A DNA stretch of 43,389 nucleotides, from the NCBI GenBank assembly GCA_003219415.1, contig QHOS01000035.1:1-43389 (forward strand), read 5' to 3'. The translations under genes and the position numbers were made by a program. Each line of letters begins with the position of its first letter. The first letter of the stretch is position 1. The notes beneath the pieces are model-generated. The model saw nothing but the letters and a program-made list of their open reading frames with translations. It did not search any database and was not told where the DNA came from. This document shows positions 26,236 to 34,892 of the stretch, one piece after another. Origin of the DNA: Verrucomicrobiota bacterium (GTDB lineage Bacteria; Verrucomicrobiota; Verrucomicrobiia; Chthoniobacterales; UBA10450).

Positions 26236-26254
26236 TCCGATCTTTGGCAGTCAG

Positions 26255-26644
26255 TTATGGTTTGCGAAAAAGGCGGCCGGTATCTACGTCGCGCGTAAGT
26301 CCACCGGGTGGAACTCCTCGAAGGTCATAGACGCGTCCTGTGTATGGACTGTAATACAAGCCTGGCGTCCCGGCCCAGCGCGCGTATGGAAAGCCACCCG
26401 GCGGAGGCGGGCCATAACGCTCAGCTTGATCCTGCTCAATGGCTGCGCCGGTTAACGCGCCTGCTGCGGCTCCTGCGGCGGCGCCAATTGACGCGCCGCG
26501 AACATGACCCGTCGCCGCACCGCCGATGATCGCCCCGGTCGCAGCACCCCATGCTGCGCCCTGACCAACCGGAGTGTCGCATGAGGCGAGCGCGAGACAA
26601 ACTAGACCGATAGCCGAGGTAACCCTAAGAATCTTCGTTCCCAT
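26255..26644 (-). CDS. Glycine-zipper lipoprotein
   Basis: This 129-aa protein has a signal peptide and lipobox LALASC (C22). Residues about 27-75 form a glycine-zipper segment (GAAWGAATGAIIGGAATGHV, then RGASIGAAAGAAAGALTGAA), a motif of membrane-embedded or membrane-apposed proteins. The C-terminal half is Gly/Pro/Tyr-rich. The ATG at 26644 was chosen because it begins the signal peptide directly; an ATG 21 bases upstream would add CKRNCT. It is the last gene of the minus-strand run from lepA. Confidence 0.8.
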   Translation of the reverse strand: MGTKILRVTSAIGLVCLALASCDTPVGQGAAWGAATGAIIGGAATGHVRGASIGAAAGAAAGALTGAAIEQDQAERYGPPPPGGFPYARWAGTPGLYYSPYTGRVYDLRGVPPGGLTRDVDTGRLFRKP

Positions 26645-26733
26645 AGTGCAATTCCGCTTGCACATTAAACTGCGCAGCCCGCCGGGTGTTGCGGGAATGC
26701 TCTCAAGACAGCCTTTGTCGGCCCGGACTGGTA

Positions 26734-27063
26734 CTAGGGGTACACAAATACGTGCTTTGCACGCACGTCCAAGACTAGCCCGCCATGCGCAACTTTCGAG
26801 CAGTCATACTGTTGATATGGCGGATATGGGCTCGTTACAACTCCCGAAGGATCATGCGGGCTACGGGTCCCAGGCGGATAGTGGCCTCCTGATGGCGGGT
26901 ATTTTTTTTCCGCATCTGCTTTAGTGATCGCGCTCGCCGTCATGACCGGGTGGGTCGTTCGGGAATCAACTGCATCCCTTCCTCCTTGCGCGTACAAACT
27001 CGTGCCCAGCACAAACAGACCAGTTACAACTGCTGACAGAATTTTCAGTGAATTTGCTTTCAT
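26734..27063 (-). CDS. Small secreted protein of unknown function
   Basis: This 109-aa protein starts with a signal peptide (MKANSLKILSAVVTGLFVLG). The mature part is hydrophilic and Pro/Tyr-rich (KKYPPSGGHYPPGT and PYPPYQQYDCSKVAHGG) with one cysteine. I do not recognise the family. It sits 29 bp downstream of the synthase gene and 89 bp upstream of the glycine-zipper gene, on the same strand. Confidence 0.65.
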   Translation of the reverse strand: MKANSLKILSAVVTGLFVLGTSLYAQGGRDAVDSRTTHPVMTASAITKADAEKKYPPSGGHYPPGTRSPHDPSGVVTSPYPPYQQYDCSKVAHGGLVLDVRAKHVFVYP

Positions 27064-27092
27064 ATTGGTAAGTTAGGTTCGCAATCGGGAAG

Positions 27093-27941
27093 TCAGACGG
27101 ACGTTTGCCGCGGCGGATTCAAAAAAGATTTGAAAAGTTCCGCGACGATCCGACCTGCCTTCTCCATCTTGTTTAGCTGGTAATCTTTTTCAAAGACACG
27201 AAACTTGTCCAGCTCAATTCGCCGGAGCAAACCGCGGTAAACCGAGCCCATGATTTCCGCCGGCGTCATCGCTCTCCGGTCCTCAGCGGGCAGAGCCGCG
27301 GCTGCGTTAGCGAAAAACTGACGGGCCCGCCGTGCCTGGAACTCCATCAATTGAACAAAGCGCTCGTTGTAACGCCGCTGTGTCAGCTCGCTCTCGGAAT
27401 AATGAAACCGCGCCAGGTCTTCTTGCGGAAGATAGATCCGGTTATTTTGCATATCCTTCCAAACGTCACGGATGATGTTTGTCATCTGTAAAGCCAGCCC
27501 CAGCTCGATCGCGTATTGCTTACAGCGCTGGTTCTGATAGCCAAAAATCTCGATGCTTACCAAGCCGACTGCGCTGGCGACTCGATAGCAATAAATCCGG
27601 AGCTCTTCGAACGTGGAATATCGCAGCGTGCTTAGGTCCATTTCTACGCCGGCAATGATTTCCTCCAGCATGTCGGACGGCAGCGAGTATTTGGCAATCA
27701 ACTGCCTTACGTCGCGAGCAAGAAGCGGCTCGTCCTGGGTCGTGGCGTGAAGCATCTGGCGCCATTTTGCCAGACGCACTCGCTTTTCCACCACGCTTAG
27801 CTCTGAGGAATCAGCGATATCGTCGATGACGCGGCAGAACGCGTAGAAAACGGTGATATCGAGTTTCCGCTCGCGACCTAAGGAAACGAACGCGAGTGCG
27901 AGATTCGATTAGCTCTGGCGCGTAATTGTCGCCGCGTTCAC
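27093..27941 (-). pseudogene. Squalene/phytoene synthase family gene broken by one in-frame stop
   Basis: The intact reading would be about 282 aa, from a GTG at 27941 preceded by a good SD (GGAAGGG, 5 bases before). Ten codons later comes TAA at 27909-27911, then the same frame continues as SNLALAFVSLGRERKLDITV and FYAFCRVIDDIAD, which includes the first Asp-rich site of the family. Further on is the second Asp-rich site in QMTNIIRDVWKDMQNNRIYL, with the usual PQEDL after it. Apart from that stop, the frame shows no other defect. This family joins two prenyl diphosphates to make squalene or phytoene (HpnC/HpnD type). Whether it is truly dead or read through is open. Confidence 0.8.
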
Positions 27942-27966
27942 GGTTGCCCTTCCAAAGCCTGCTTTT

Positions 27967-29145
27967 TTAATACTGAATCCATTTCTCGCCGCTAATGCGG
28001 CCAGTTTCGCAGTGGCGAAACAAACAGACCCACGAAGCTAAAAGCCAGCCGGTGATTACTCCCCGAAGAAAGGCGAAACTCAATTTCCAAAGGAACAGTG
28101 CGCCTAATCGATCAGCAATTGCGCTGCGCACGATGGCATCGCAGACCATGATACAAAAAAAATGGATGCCGCAGATAACTAAAAACCACCCAAGGCGAAC
28201 GGCGTTTCTCCGGATAAACAGACTGTGGGCCCGCATTGCTTCGATGACCGTCTCATTATGGAGAGCCAGAGAGATTTGGACCGAGCAAAAGGCAATAATC
28301 AAAATACTCATCAGCACTCTGGCAATTGGCAGATAATCAAGGACGCCGGGAATGTTAGTGAAATAGGCAAGAAGCAAGGGCAATCGGACGATCAGCATGC
28401 TTACCGCAACGACAATCCCAGCCCATTCCAAGACATAACTGAAGCGGCGCATGGCGAAGCGAAAGAGTTCTCCTTCTTCGAAGCTGACTCCCTTGATCCA
28501 GGCCAGACAAACGGTAATGAGGTAGACTTGGATATAGACTCCCAGAAGGTATTCGAAAATGAACGCGGTCGCATCGACCGTGGCTGAGATCCGCAGGAGC
28601 CCGGCAGCCGAGACCAAACCACTCCACTCCGGCAATTGCCAGAACACAATTGGTTTCAAGAGTGACGCCAGTGCGCTCAGCAACAGAATCAAATAGGTAA
28701 GATGACCCCAGAAACGATAACGCTTCCACAAAGCTCGAAGCAATGCGCCGTGCAGTCCACGCCAGTTAGCCAGCAGGAACACGGCAGCCACGACAGAAAG
28801 CGGATAAGTTGTCGTAGCGTTATCGAAAATGCCTGCCACTCCCTCGAGGGCGGGCAACGGCGTTTCGCGCCATATCTCCACGAATCGTGGCCAATACCAG
28901 CGCGGTAGAGAGATGATCTGGTTTAAATCAAGATCGGCCCAGTTTCGGATCGGGGTAAAAGTGACGAACTGGAAAAGGAAATAGCCAAACCCAAGAAGCG
29001 CAAAGGTAATCCAGATGCGTTTATAGCGCCGAATGCAACGAAACCCGTCTCCCAGTGCCCGCCGCACCGGATTGAAGAACATCACAATCGCATAGCCACC
29101 GCAAAGTCCAAGCAGCGGATACAGGGGCGGCAGGTGTCGCCACAT
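27967..29145 (-). CDS. Multipass membrane protein of unknown function
   Basis: This 392-aa protein has about nine hydrophobic segments spread over its length, for example near residues 10-28, 46-66, 115-130, 148-170, 196-220, 235-260, 270-295, 312-335 and 350-375. The N-terminus MWRHLPPLYPLLGLCGGYA and the FNPVRRALGDGFRCIRRYKR motif are followed by a long membrane domain. I do not recognise a catalytic motif. It is followed by the squalene-synthase-like gene after 25 bp, so the two may be functionally linked. The lepB gene lies 100 bp upstream. Confidence 0.75.
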   Translation of the reverse strand: MWRHLPPLYPLLGLCGGYAIVMFFNPVRRALGDGFRCIRRYKRIWITFALLGFGYFLFQFVTFTPIRNWADLDLNQIISLPRWYWPRFVEIWRETPLPALEGVAGIFDNATTTYPLSVVAAVFLLANWRGLHGALLRALWKRYRFWGHLTYLILLLSALASLLKPIVFWQLPEWSGLVSAAGLLRISATVDATAFIFEYLLGVYIQVYLITVCLAWIKGVSFEEGELFRFAMRRFSYVLEWAGIVVAVSMLIVRLPLLLAYFTNIPGVLDYLPIARVLMSILIIAFCSVQISLALHNETVIEAMRAHSLFIRRNAVRLGWFLVICGIHFFCIMVCDAIVRSAIADRLGALFLWKLSFAFLRGVITGWLLASWVCLFRHCETGRISGEKWIQY

Positions 29146-29245
29146 GCTAGCAAGTGATGTTTCGGTAGGGCGGGATCGCCGGGCGCGCCGAACACGAACG
29201 GATGTCCTCGCGCAATTGGGAGATCCCTGCCAGTTCTAAAATCAT

Positions 29246-30337
29246 CTACCGAATCAATCCCCAGTGCGGAGCAAACGGCCAGTAAACTAACAAACCTCTG
29301 CCCACGAGGTTTTCTTCAGGCACGGCTCCCCAATAGCGGCTATCATAGCTGTTGTAACTGTTGTCCCCCAAAGCAAAGTAGCCATCCCGTGGCACGGTGA
29401 ACGTACGATCTGGTTGCGACAAGTTATCGCGGCCTAACGCATAACCGCGATAAGGAGGTTTCGCCGACATGACCCGCTCAAAACCGTAACCCTCTGCTTT
29501 CTTGCCATTCACGTAGAGAAACGGCGGGTCGATTCTCAAACGATCGCCGGGCAGTCCGGCCAGCCGCTTGATATAAAATGGCGAACCGGCCTCAGGATCT
29601 TCGCGAATACCCGGAATGTGATTTGTCCGAAAAACAAAAACGTCGCCACGATGCGGCTTAACAAAGTTGTAAGTAAACTTATCGACGAACACCTGGTCTC
29701 CGGTATCAATCGCGCCTCTGGCAATGATGTCGCCACGATGATAAATGCGGCCTGGGAAAACATTGAAATCATGGCTGAGAGTGTCGGGCGGCGCATAGAC
29801 CAGATATTTTTGCCGCTGGCAGATCAACTGTGAAAGCGTAAAGAAAAAAAACATTTTCCTTGGCTGAATTTCAAGAAGCTGATCATCCTCGCGGGAAACA
29901 ACATTGATGTAGTTGCGACCCCGGACGATGAACTCGCCAATCTGTCGCAGAAGGTTCGGCCCGGGAGCTGTGCTCGGATAACCAATAATCCCGTTCAAGG
30001 TCGGCTGCATCGAGCCTGTCGGAATCTTAAACGGCTGCAAGAAATAAGAGCGAATGCCCACTGCCACAACGATGGCCACCAAAATCACCTCGCAATTCTC
30101 GCGCCAATGCGACTCCCACGTCACCGGTGTCAGCCTGTGAAGAGTTTTATCCAGCGCATCGGCTGTGCTGTGTATTCTCTCGCGATCTCTCTGCCATAGC
30201 GCTTCGCGGAGATCCTTCATGCCCGCAGTGATTTGGTCGCGGTCCGCGCTACTGAGCTGATCGTCCTTATAGCGCAAATACTTCCGGGCGTGTCGCAGGA
30301 GCAGTCGGCTATGTTTCAATTGGCGCGATGTAAACAT
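29246..30337 (-). CDS. lepB: Signal peptidase I
   Basis: This 363-aa membrane protease removes signal peptides from exported proteins. The catalytic serine is S109 in IPTGSMQPTL and the lysine base is K257 in YIKRLAGLPGD. One TM helix (about 83-98) precedes the catalytic domain. The first 80 residues are a charged, mostly helical extension (LRHARKYLRYKDDQ) not found in the E. coli enzyme. The C-terminal GDNSYNSYDSR motif is intact. It follows lepA on the same strand after a 116-bp gap that holds a repeat element. Confidence 0.95.
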   Translation of the reverse strand: MFTSRQLKHSRLLLRHARKYLRYKDDQLSSADRDQITAGMKDLREALWQRDRERIHSTADALDKTLHRLTPVTWESHWRENCEVILVAIVVAVGIRSYFLQPFKIPTGSMQPTLNGIIGYPSTAPGPNLLRQIGEFIVRGRNYINVVSREDDQLLEIQPRKMFFFFTLSQLICQRQKYLVYAPPDTLSHDFNVFPGRIYHRGDIIARGAIDTGDQVFVDKFTYNFVKPHRGDVFVFRTNHIPGIREDPEAGSPFYIKRLAGLPGDRLRIDPPFLYVNGKKAEGYGFERVMSAKPPYRGYALGRDNLSQPDRTFTVPRDGYFALGDNSYNSYDSRYWGAVPEENLVGRGLLVYWPFAPHWGLIR

Positions 30338-30346
30338 GAATTAGAA

Positions 30347-30458
30347 AATGACGAAGCAGGAATGTCGAATGACGATGAATGTTGAAGCCCTAACAGGTGA
30401 GGCAACAAGGGAAATAAACGGGCCGACGTTTCAGATTTATCATTCGGATTTCGTCATT
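30347..30458. repeat. Inverted-repeat element with AATGACGAA ends, overlapping the lepA stop codon
   Basis: AATGACGAA at 30347 mirrors TTCGTCATT at 30450-30458; internal copies of AATGACG and TCATTCGG extend the symmetry. The right end contains the TGA that stops lepA, so the insertion may have altered the lepA C-terminus. A related sequence lies at 37049-37102. Confidence 0.65.
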
Positions 30459-32250
30459 GTGCTTTTAGCACTTCAATAAACGCCTCCTGAGGAATGTTGA
30501 TCTTTCCAATGCTCTTCATCCGTTTCTTTCCTTCCTTTTGTTTCTCCAGCAGCTTCCGCTTGCGCGTAATATCGCCACCGTAGCATTTCGCGGTTACGTT
30601 TTTTCGCAATGCCGAAACGCTTTCACGCGCAATAATTTTTCCGCCGATAGCCGCCTGAATCGCCACCTGATAGAGCTGTCGCGGAATTACTTCCTTTAGT
30701 TTGGCCGCCAGCTGGCGTCCCCTCGCCTCCGCGCGATCTTTGTGCACGATCGTAGAAAACGCATCCACCGGCTCGCCATTAACGAGCACATCCAGTTTTA
30801 CCAATTTCGCCGCGCGATAGCCGGCATGCTCGTAATCCATGGAGCCGTAGCCGCGTGTAATGCTCTTAATCTTGTCGTTAAAGTCGACGAGAATTTCGTT
30901 TAGCGGCAATTCGCAATGCAACATGACCCGTCGTGTATCGAGCGACTCGGTGCGTGCCATTTGGCCGCGTTTCTCCAGAATCAATTGCAGGATGTCGCCG
31001 ATATTTTCATTTGGGCACAGTACGTACGCCTTTACAATCGGCTCACGAATTTCCTGGATCGTTGTCGGATTAGGCAGGTGAGCGGGATTATCGATCAACA
31101 ATGTTTCTCCCTGCGTAGTCAGCACTTCATAGACGACGCTTGGACTCGTGGCGATGATGTCCATGTTATACTCGCGCCGGAGTCGTTCCTGGATGATCTC
31201 CATGTGTAGCAATCCCAGAAATCCGCAGCGAAATCCAAATCCGAGCGCAACGGAACTCTCCGGTTGATAGATGAACGCGGAATCGTTCAGACGCAGCTTT
31301 GCGATTGCCGTCTTCAAATGTTCGAAGTCGCCGGTATTGATGGGATAGATCCCACTGAAGACCATGGGATGAATTTCCTGGAAACCCGGAAGCGCTTCGC
31401 GGGCGGAATGACGCTGATCGGTGATGGTATCCCCGATCTTCATGTCTGCAGTCGACTTAATGTTTGCGATGAAATAACCGACGTCGCCAGGATTTAGCTT
31501 TTCCTGTGCGAGCATCTTCGGCGTAAAGACGCCCACCTCTTTGATCTCAAAGCGCGCATTATTACTCATCAATGTGATTGCGTGATTCGCTTCCATTGTT
31601 CCGGAAACGACACGCACATAACCGACCACGCCGCGATAAGCATCAAAGACCGAATCAAAAACTAGCGCGCGTAATGTCTGGTCTACCGGTGGTCGCGGCG
31701 GGGGGACGCGTTTCACGATTGCCTCAAGAATTTCCTCGATCCCGATCCCCATCTTTGCGCTCGCATCGATTGCTTCCTCGGCAGGGATCGCGAGAATTTC
31801 TTCCAACTGGCGATGCACCGAGGCCACATCGGCATTCGGCAGATCAATCTTATTGATGATCGGCACAATGGTGAGTCCCTGTTTGTGCGCGAGGTGAACA
31901 TTCGCTACGGTTTGCGCTTCGACTCCCTGCGCTGCATCGACAATCAACAACGCGCCCTCGCACGCAGCAAGGCTACGCGAAACTTCATAGCTGAAATCGA
32001 CGTGCCCGGGAGTGTCGAGCAGGTTCAATCGATAGTTTTGCCCGGATTTGCTCGTGTAACGCATCGCCACTGGATGCGCTTTGATCGTGATCCCGCGCTC
32101 CCGCTCCAAGTCCATTGAGTCAAGAAGCTGGTCCTGCCTTTCCCGCTCGTGGATCGTCCCGGTGCGCTCGAGCAATCGGTCCGACAACGTCGTTTTGCCG
32201 TGATCGATGTGCGCGATGATGCAGAAGTTGCGCGTAAACTCAATTCCCAT
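30454..32250 (-). CDS. lepA: Elongation factor 4 (LepA)
   Basis: This 598-aa ribosome-binding GTPase promotes back-translocation or ribosome biogenesis under stress. It shows the P-loop AHIDHGKTT (G1), the RGITIKAHPV region (G2), LLDTPGHVDF (G3) and INKIDLPNAD (G4), then domains II and III, and the LepA-specific C-terminus (VTAKCYGGDITRKRKLLEKQ and KEGKKRMKSIGKINIPQEAF). The ATG at 32250 starts the conserved MGIEFTRNFCIIAH; an upstream start would add 13 unlike residues. It appears to head the minus-strand run lepA-lepB-membrane protein-synthase. Confidence 0.97.
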   Translation of the reverse strand: MGIEFTRNFCIIAHIDHGKTTLSDRLLERTGTIHERERQDQLLDSMDLERERGITIKAHPVAMRYTSKSGQNYRLNLLDTPGHVDFSYEVSRSLAACEGALLIVDAAQGVEAQTVANVHLAHKQGLTIVPIINKIDLPNADVASVHRQLEEILAIPAEEAIDASAKMGIGIEEILEAIVKRVPPPRPPVDQTLRALVFDSVFDAYRGVVGYVRVVSGTMEANHAITLMSNNARFEIKEVGVFTPKMLAQEKLNPGDVGYFIANIKSTADMKIGDTITDQRHSAREALPGFQEIHPMVFSGIYPINTGDFEHLKTAIAKLRLNDSAFIYQPESSVALGFGFRCGFLGLLHMEIIQERLRREYNMDIIATSPSVVYEVLTTQGETLLIDNPAHLPNPTTIQEIREPIVKAYVLCPNENIGDILQLILEKRGQMARTESLDTRRVMLHCELPLNEILVDFNDKIKSITRGYGSMDYEHAGYRAAKLVKLDVLVNGEPVDAFSTIVHKDRAEARGRQLAAKLKEVIPRQLYQVAIQAAIGGKIIARESVSALRKNVTAKCYGGDITRKRKLLEKQKEGKKRMKSIGKINIPQEAFIEVLKAQ

Positions 32251-32570
32251 GGAAGTGGGCACTATGCGGGTGCGGCTGCGCAGGGTCAATTAGTGCACAG
32301 TGATCTGCTAGCCGAAATCCCAGAGAAAATCGCTCGACCGCGCAGTCAGGTGTCGATGTACGTTCGATGTGCGCAACGTCTCCCTTCCGTCGAGATCGTG
32401 ACAATTAGAATCTAGACACCGCCGCAAGTGAGCGCACAGTGAGAAGCGAGCAAACCCGCACTGCAAACGGTCATCAATTACCGCTAAACTGCTAAGAGTC
32501 GGCGCTCATGGCTTCCTGGCCTTCTTTTGGAATATCTTCTGGAACTTTGCTTCCCGATTTCCGGAGAAGA
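32251..32570. other. Region without a supported gene
   Basis: This 320-bp stretch upstream of lepA and of the small secreted peptide holds no coding sequence I can support. A minus-strand frame running through 32492-32698 has no start signal or recognisable motif. The promoter of lepA should lie in its left part, but no convincing -10/-35 pair is visible. Confidence 0.5.
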
Positions 32571-32714
32571 ATGTTGAAAGCAGGTACGATGAAGTGTGTA
32601 GCAATGTTTTTGATCGTTTCTTTTGCGTGCTTATCGCACACATTCGCGGTTTTACGGCCGCTGTTTCCGATCAAGCCAGGGCCACCATTTGCAAACACAG
32701 ACCGTAAGCTATGA
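32571..32714 (+). CDS. Possible tiny secreted peptide coupled to the next gene
   Basis: This 47-aa reading frame has GGAG just before its ATG and a hydrophobic signal-like stretch (MKCVAMFLIVSFACLSHTFA) followed by VLRPLFPIKPGPPF. Its stop overlaps the ATG of the next gene in the ATGA arrangement, which argues that both are translated. An internal ATG at 32589 preceded by AGG is an alternative start. Function is unknown. It is short enough that chance cannot be excluded. Confidence 0.45.
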   Translation: MLKAGTMKCVAMFLIVSFACLSHTFAVLRPLFPIKPGPPFANTDRKL

Positions 32715-32923
32715 ATCGGCCCACGCGTAAAACCGACTTCTGGATTTTGCCGCAGGGAACGCTAACGCTCGTTAGGCCGCTCACTCAGAGGGCGAGTGAA
32801 TGGATTAGCCAACACGCCCAGGATGATTCTCAGTGGTTTGGCCCTGCGCTCGTCATCGAACACGACTACGTCGCAAACCTACTCAACGGGATGATCCAGG
32901 ATGGACTGCAAATCACGCAATGA
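32711..32923 (+). CDS. Small conserved-type hypothetical protein
   Basis: This 70-aa protein carries the pattern LTLVRPLTQRASEWISQHA, then QWFGPALVIEHDYVANLLNG and GMIQDGL. I recall similar short proteins from other soil bacteria, with the WFGxALxxEHRYV core, but no function is known. It overlaps the stop of the preceding peptide by 4 bp. It has neither a signal peptide nor a TM helix. Its distance to the GYD gene (minus strand) leaves 232 bp without features. Confidence 0.6.
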   Translation: MNRPTRKTDFWILPQGTLTLVRPLTQRASEWISQHAQDDSQWFGPALVIEHDYVANLLNGMIQDGLQITQ

Positions 32924-33155
32924 TTCTCGAAGAACTACTGGAATAGTAGTGGGAGATACTGCACGCAAATCCGGTCCAGCACCGAGGCCGGCGCCGCGCG
33001 TCTAGTCGACTCGTTGCTAGGCCATAGCCAATGACGATGGAACGGCGTTAGAGTTCACTCTCACTGACCAGCGTCGACGGTAAACCTCGCCCCAGCCTAC
33101 TCCTGCGGTTTTCGCGCTGTTGCGGCTCACAATTGCAGAAGCTGCCTCGGCGTGG

Positions 33156-33449
33156 TCAGGGCATCTTGGCCAGGATGTTCTCCATCTCGGACGAGGTGAA
33201 AGCGCGTAATGTCTGCGTACGAATGTTGCCCAGCATATCCGCCCCCAGCAATACGCTGGCCGCCGTCTCGTCGTCCGGAGCGTCGAACACGCAGACTTGG
33301 TCATATTGCCCAAGTGTCCAATACATTTGCTTAATGGTTACTCCCATCGACTCCACCTTGGAGGCCCAGTCAGCTACCCGGTGGGTCGTTTCCTTTGCGG
33401 CCTGGATACCCTTGTCAGTAAATTGCACCAAACTGATGTACGTCGCCAT
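33156..33449 (-). CDS. GYD domain protein
   Basis: This 97-aa protein begins MATYISLVQFTDKGIQAAKE and contains GQYDQVCVFDAPDDETAASV, the GYD-type dimeric alpha+beta (ferredoxin-like) pattern; here the signature triplet reads GQYD. It ends with a short helix. Such proteins are small stand-alone domains of unknown role. It is transcribed divergently from the FHA gene, with 147 bp between them. Confidence 0.85.
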   Translation of the reverse strand: MATYISLVQFTDKGIQAAKETTHRVADWASKVESMGVTIKQMYWTLGQYDQVCVFDAPDDETAASVLLGADMLGNIRTQTLRAFTSSEMENILAKMP

Positions 33450-33596
33450 ATTGTTATTCCTTTCAGTATTCTCCGGGTTCGTTTCGATCCGACTGAGATA
33501 AAGCGAATGCTAGGGCTGCCGACTCCGAGGGTCAAATGACAGGGAATACCGACGCTCAATTCCGTTGCTTTCGGACCGAAAGAATCACTCGACCGC

Positions 33597-34115
33597 ATGC
33601 CAAATTTCCAGATAGATTCCAACATGCCAAAGCTCATTATCAGCGGGACTACGTATGAACTTGTTGACGACCTGATCACAATCGGGCGCGGTCCGGACAA
33701 CACGATAGTCATTAATAACCCTTCGGTCTCGGCGCGGCACGCGCATTTGCAGTTGGCCGGCGAAACATACCGGTTGAAAGATCTCGGTTCGACCAACGGG
33801 ACACACGTTAATGGTAAGCCGGTTACCGAAACCCTACTAAGCTTTGATGATCGGATCCGATTTGGCGCGACCGAAGCCCGCTTCGAATCGGATGCGAGCG
33901 GATCGCGACCGCTTCCCCAGCTCGAGGAGATCAAAGCAAGACCAGCAGAACTGAGCGCCGCCCCTGCGGATTTTACCAATGTTTCTCCGTTCCGTCGCCA
34001 GAAACAACAGACCGACCCGCTTCGCAATGGAATTTTTATCGGTTTGGCAATCGTGGCGCTCGTGTTTCTCGGCAGCATGATCGCAGTGCTAATGATGCAC
34101 GCCCCAAGTTTGTAA
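33597..34115 (+). CDS. FHA domain protein with C-terminal membrane anchor
   Basis: This 172-aa protein contains a phosphothreonine-binding FHA domain at about residues 10-100, with the motifs ITIGRGPDNTIVINNPSVSA, RHAHLQL, LKDLGSTNGTHVNGKPV and DDRIRFG. A linker and a C-terminal TM helix (about 147-168, GLAIVALVFLGSMIAVLMM) follow, so the FHA domain is likely cytoplasmic. The ATG at 33624 is an alternative start, beginning MPKLIISG; neither shows a clear SD. No Ser/Thr kinase is in the window, though a STAS and an HAD gene follow. Confidence 0.88.
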   Translation: MPNFQIDSNMPKLIISGTTYELVDDLITIGRGPDNTIVINNPSVSARHAHLQLAGETYRLKDLGSTNGTHVNGKPVTETLLSFDDRIRFGATEARFESDASGSRPLPQLEEIKARPAELSAAPADFTNVSPFRRQKQQTDPLRNGIFIGLAIVALVFLGSMIAVLMMHAPSL

Positions 34116-34154
34116 GTCCGGGCGATCCTGTGGCAAACTCGAGGATGATGCACC

Positions 34155-34183
34155 GGGATCCCTCGACTTCGCTCGGAATGACA
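34155..34183. repeat. Right-half remnant of the long inverted-repeat family
   Basis: This segment matches the right arm type of the elements at 5347, 10177 and 23077, with GACTTCGCTCGGAATGACA at its end. The left arm is missing. Its final ATG is the most probable start codon of the HAD gene. Confidence 0.6.
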
Positions 34184-34870
34184 AAACGTATAAAGCGCCT
34201 TTTGCTTTTCGATATCGACGGAACGCTGATCCATTCTGGCGGGGCGGGTGTGCATGCGCTTAAATCGGCTTTCAAAGAACGTTTCGGTGTCGCCGATGAT
34301 CTGCACGACATCGAAATTGCCGGTATGACCGACTCGGGCATCGTCGTCAGCATATTGAACAAGCATAAGATTCCGGCGACGAACGAAAACATGAGCGCCT
34401 TTCTCGATAGCTACGTGCATTTTCTTTCGCTCGAATTGCCACGTCGCAAAGGCAAACTGCTTCCGGGCGTTCTGCAATTGCTTCGTCGTCTCAAGTCGCG
34501 GCCGCATCTCGTGCTGGCTCTTCTGACTGGCAATGTCTCCCGCGGCGCGCAGCTCAAGCTCGAGCATTACGGTGTCTGGCACTTTTTCGAATTTGGCGCG
34601 TTCGCCGATGATCATCGAGACCGAAACCGGCTCGGACCGTTCGCTCGTGCGCGCGCATTTGAGAAGCACGGCCGCGAATTCGCCGCCTCCGAGATTGATG
34701 TAATCGGAGATACGCCGCGCGATATTGCTTGTGGTAAGGCCTTAGGGGCGCGCACCGTCGCCGTGGCGACCGGCACCTGGAGCCGCGATCGACTTGCCCA
34801 ATATCACCCGGATTTCCTGATCGATGACCTTTCAAATGTGGAAAAGGTGATCGATACGCTCGGATGGTGA
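34178..34870 (+). CDS. HAD-superfamily hydrolase, phosphoglycolate-phosphatase-like
   Basis: This 230-aa phosphatase has HAD motif I LLFDIDGTLIHSGG with its two catalytic aspartates, motif II in LALLTGN, a cap domain between them, and motif IV in VIGDTPRDIACGKALGARTV. The architecture resembles phosphoglycolate phosphatase (Gph) and beta-phosphoglucomutase relatives. The ATG at 34178 sits inside a repeat remnant; a GTG at 34130 and ATGs at 34145/34148 are also in frame. The substrate is unknown. The STAS gene starts 22 bp later. Confidence 0.85.
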   Translation: MTKRIKRLLLFDIDGTLIHSGGAGVHALKSAFKERFGVADDLHDIEIAGMTDSGIVVSILNKHKIPATNENMSAFLDSYVHFLSLELPRRKGKLLPGVLQLLRRLKSRPHLVLALLTGNVSRGAQLKLEHYGVWHFFEFGAFADDHRDRNRLGPFARARAFEKHGREFAASEIDVIGDTPRDIACGKALGARTVAVATGTWSRDRLAQYHPDFLIDDLSNVEKVIDTLGW

Positions 34871-34892
34871 TCCGTTGACGAATGAAGGGTTG

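Noticed and set aside
27093-27794. An intact 233-aa synthase starting at 27794
   Set aside because: That GTG lies inside the conserved domain and would lose the first Asp-rich site. A better start with an SD lies at 27941, before the in-frame stop.
32492-32698. A 68-codon minus-strand frame opposite the small secreted peptide
   Set aside because: It has no SD, signal peptide or recognisable motif, while the plus-strand frame has a signal-like sequence and a coupled neighbour.
33374-34669. A 431-codon minus-strand frame opposite the FHA and HAD genes
   Set aside because: Both plus-strand genes have clear motifs. The long antisense frame has none and includes the repeat remnant.
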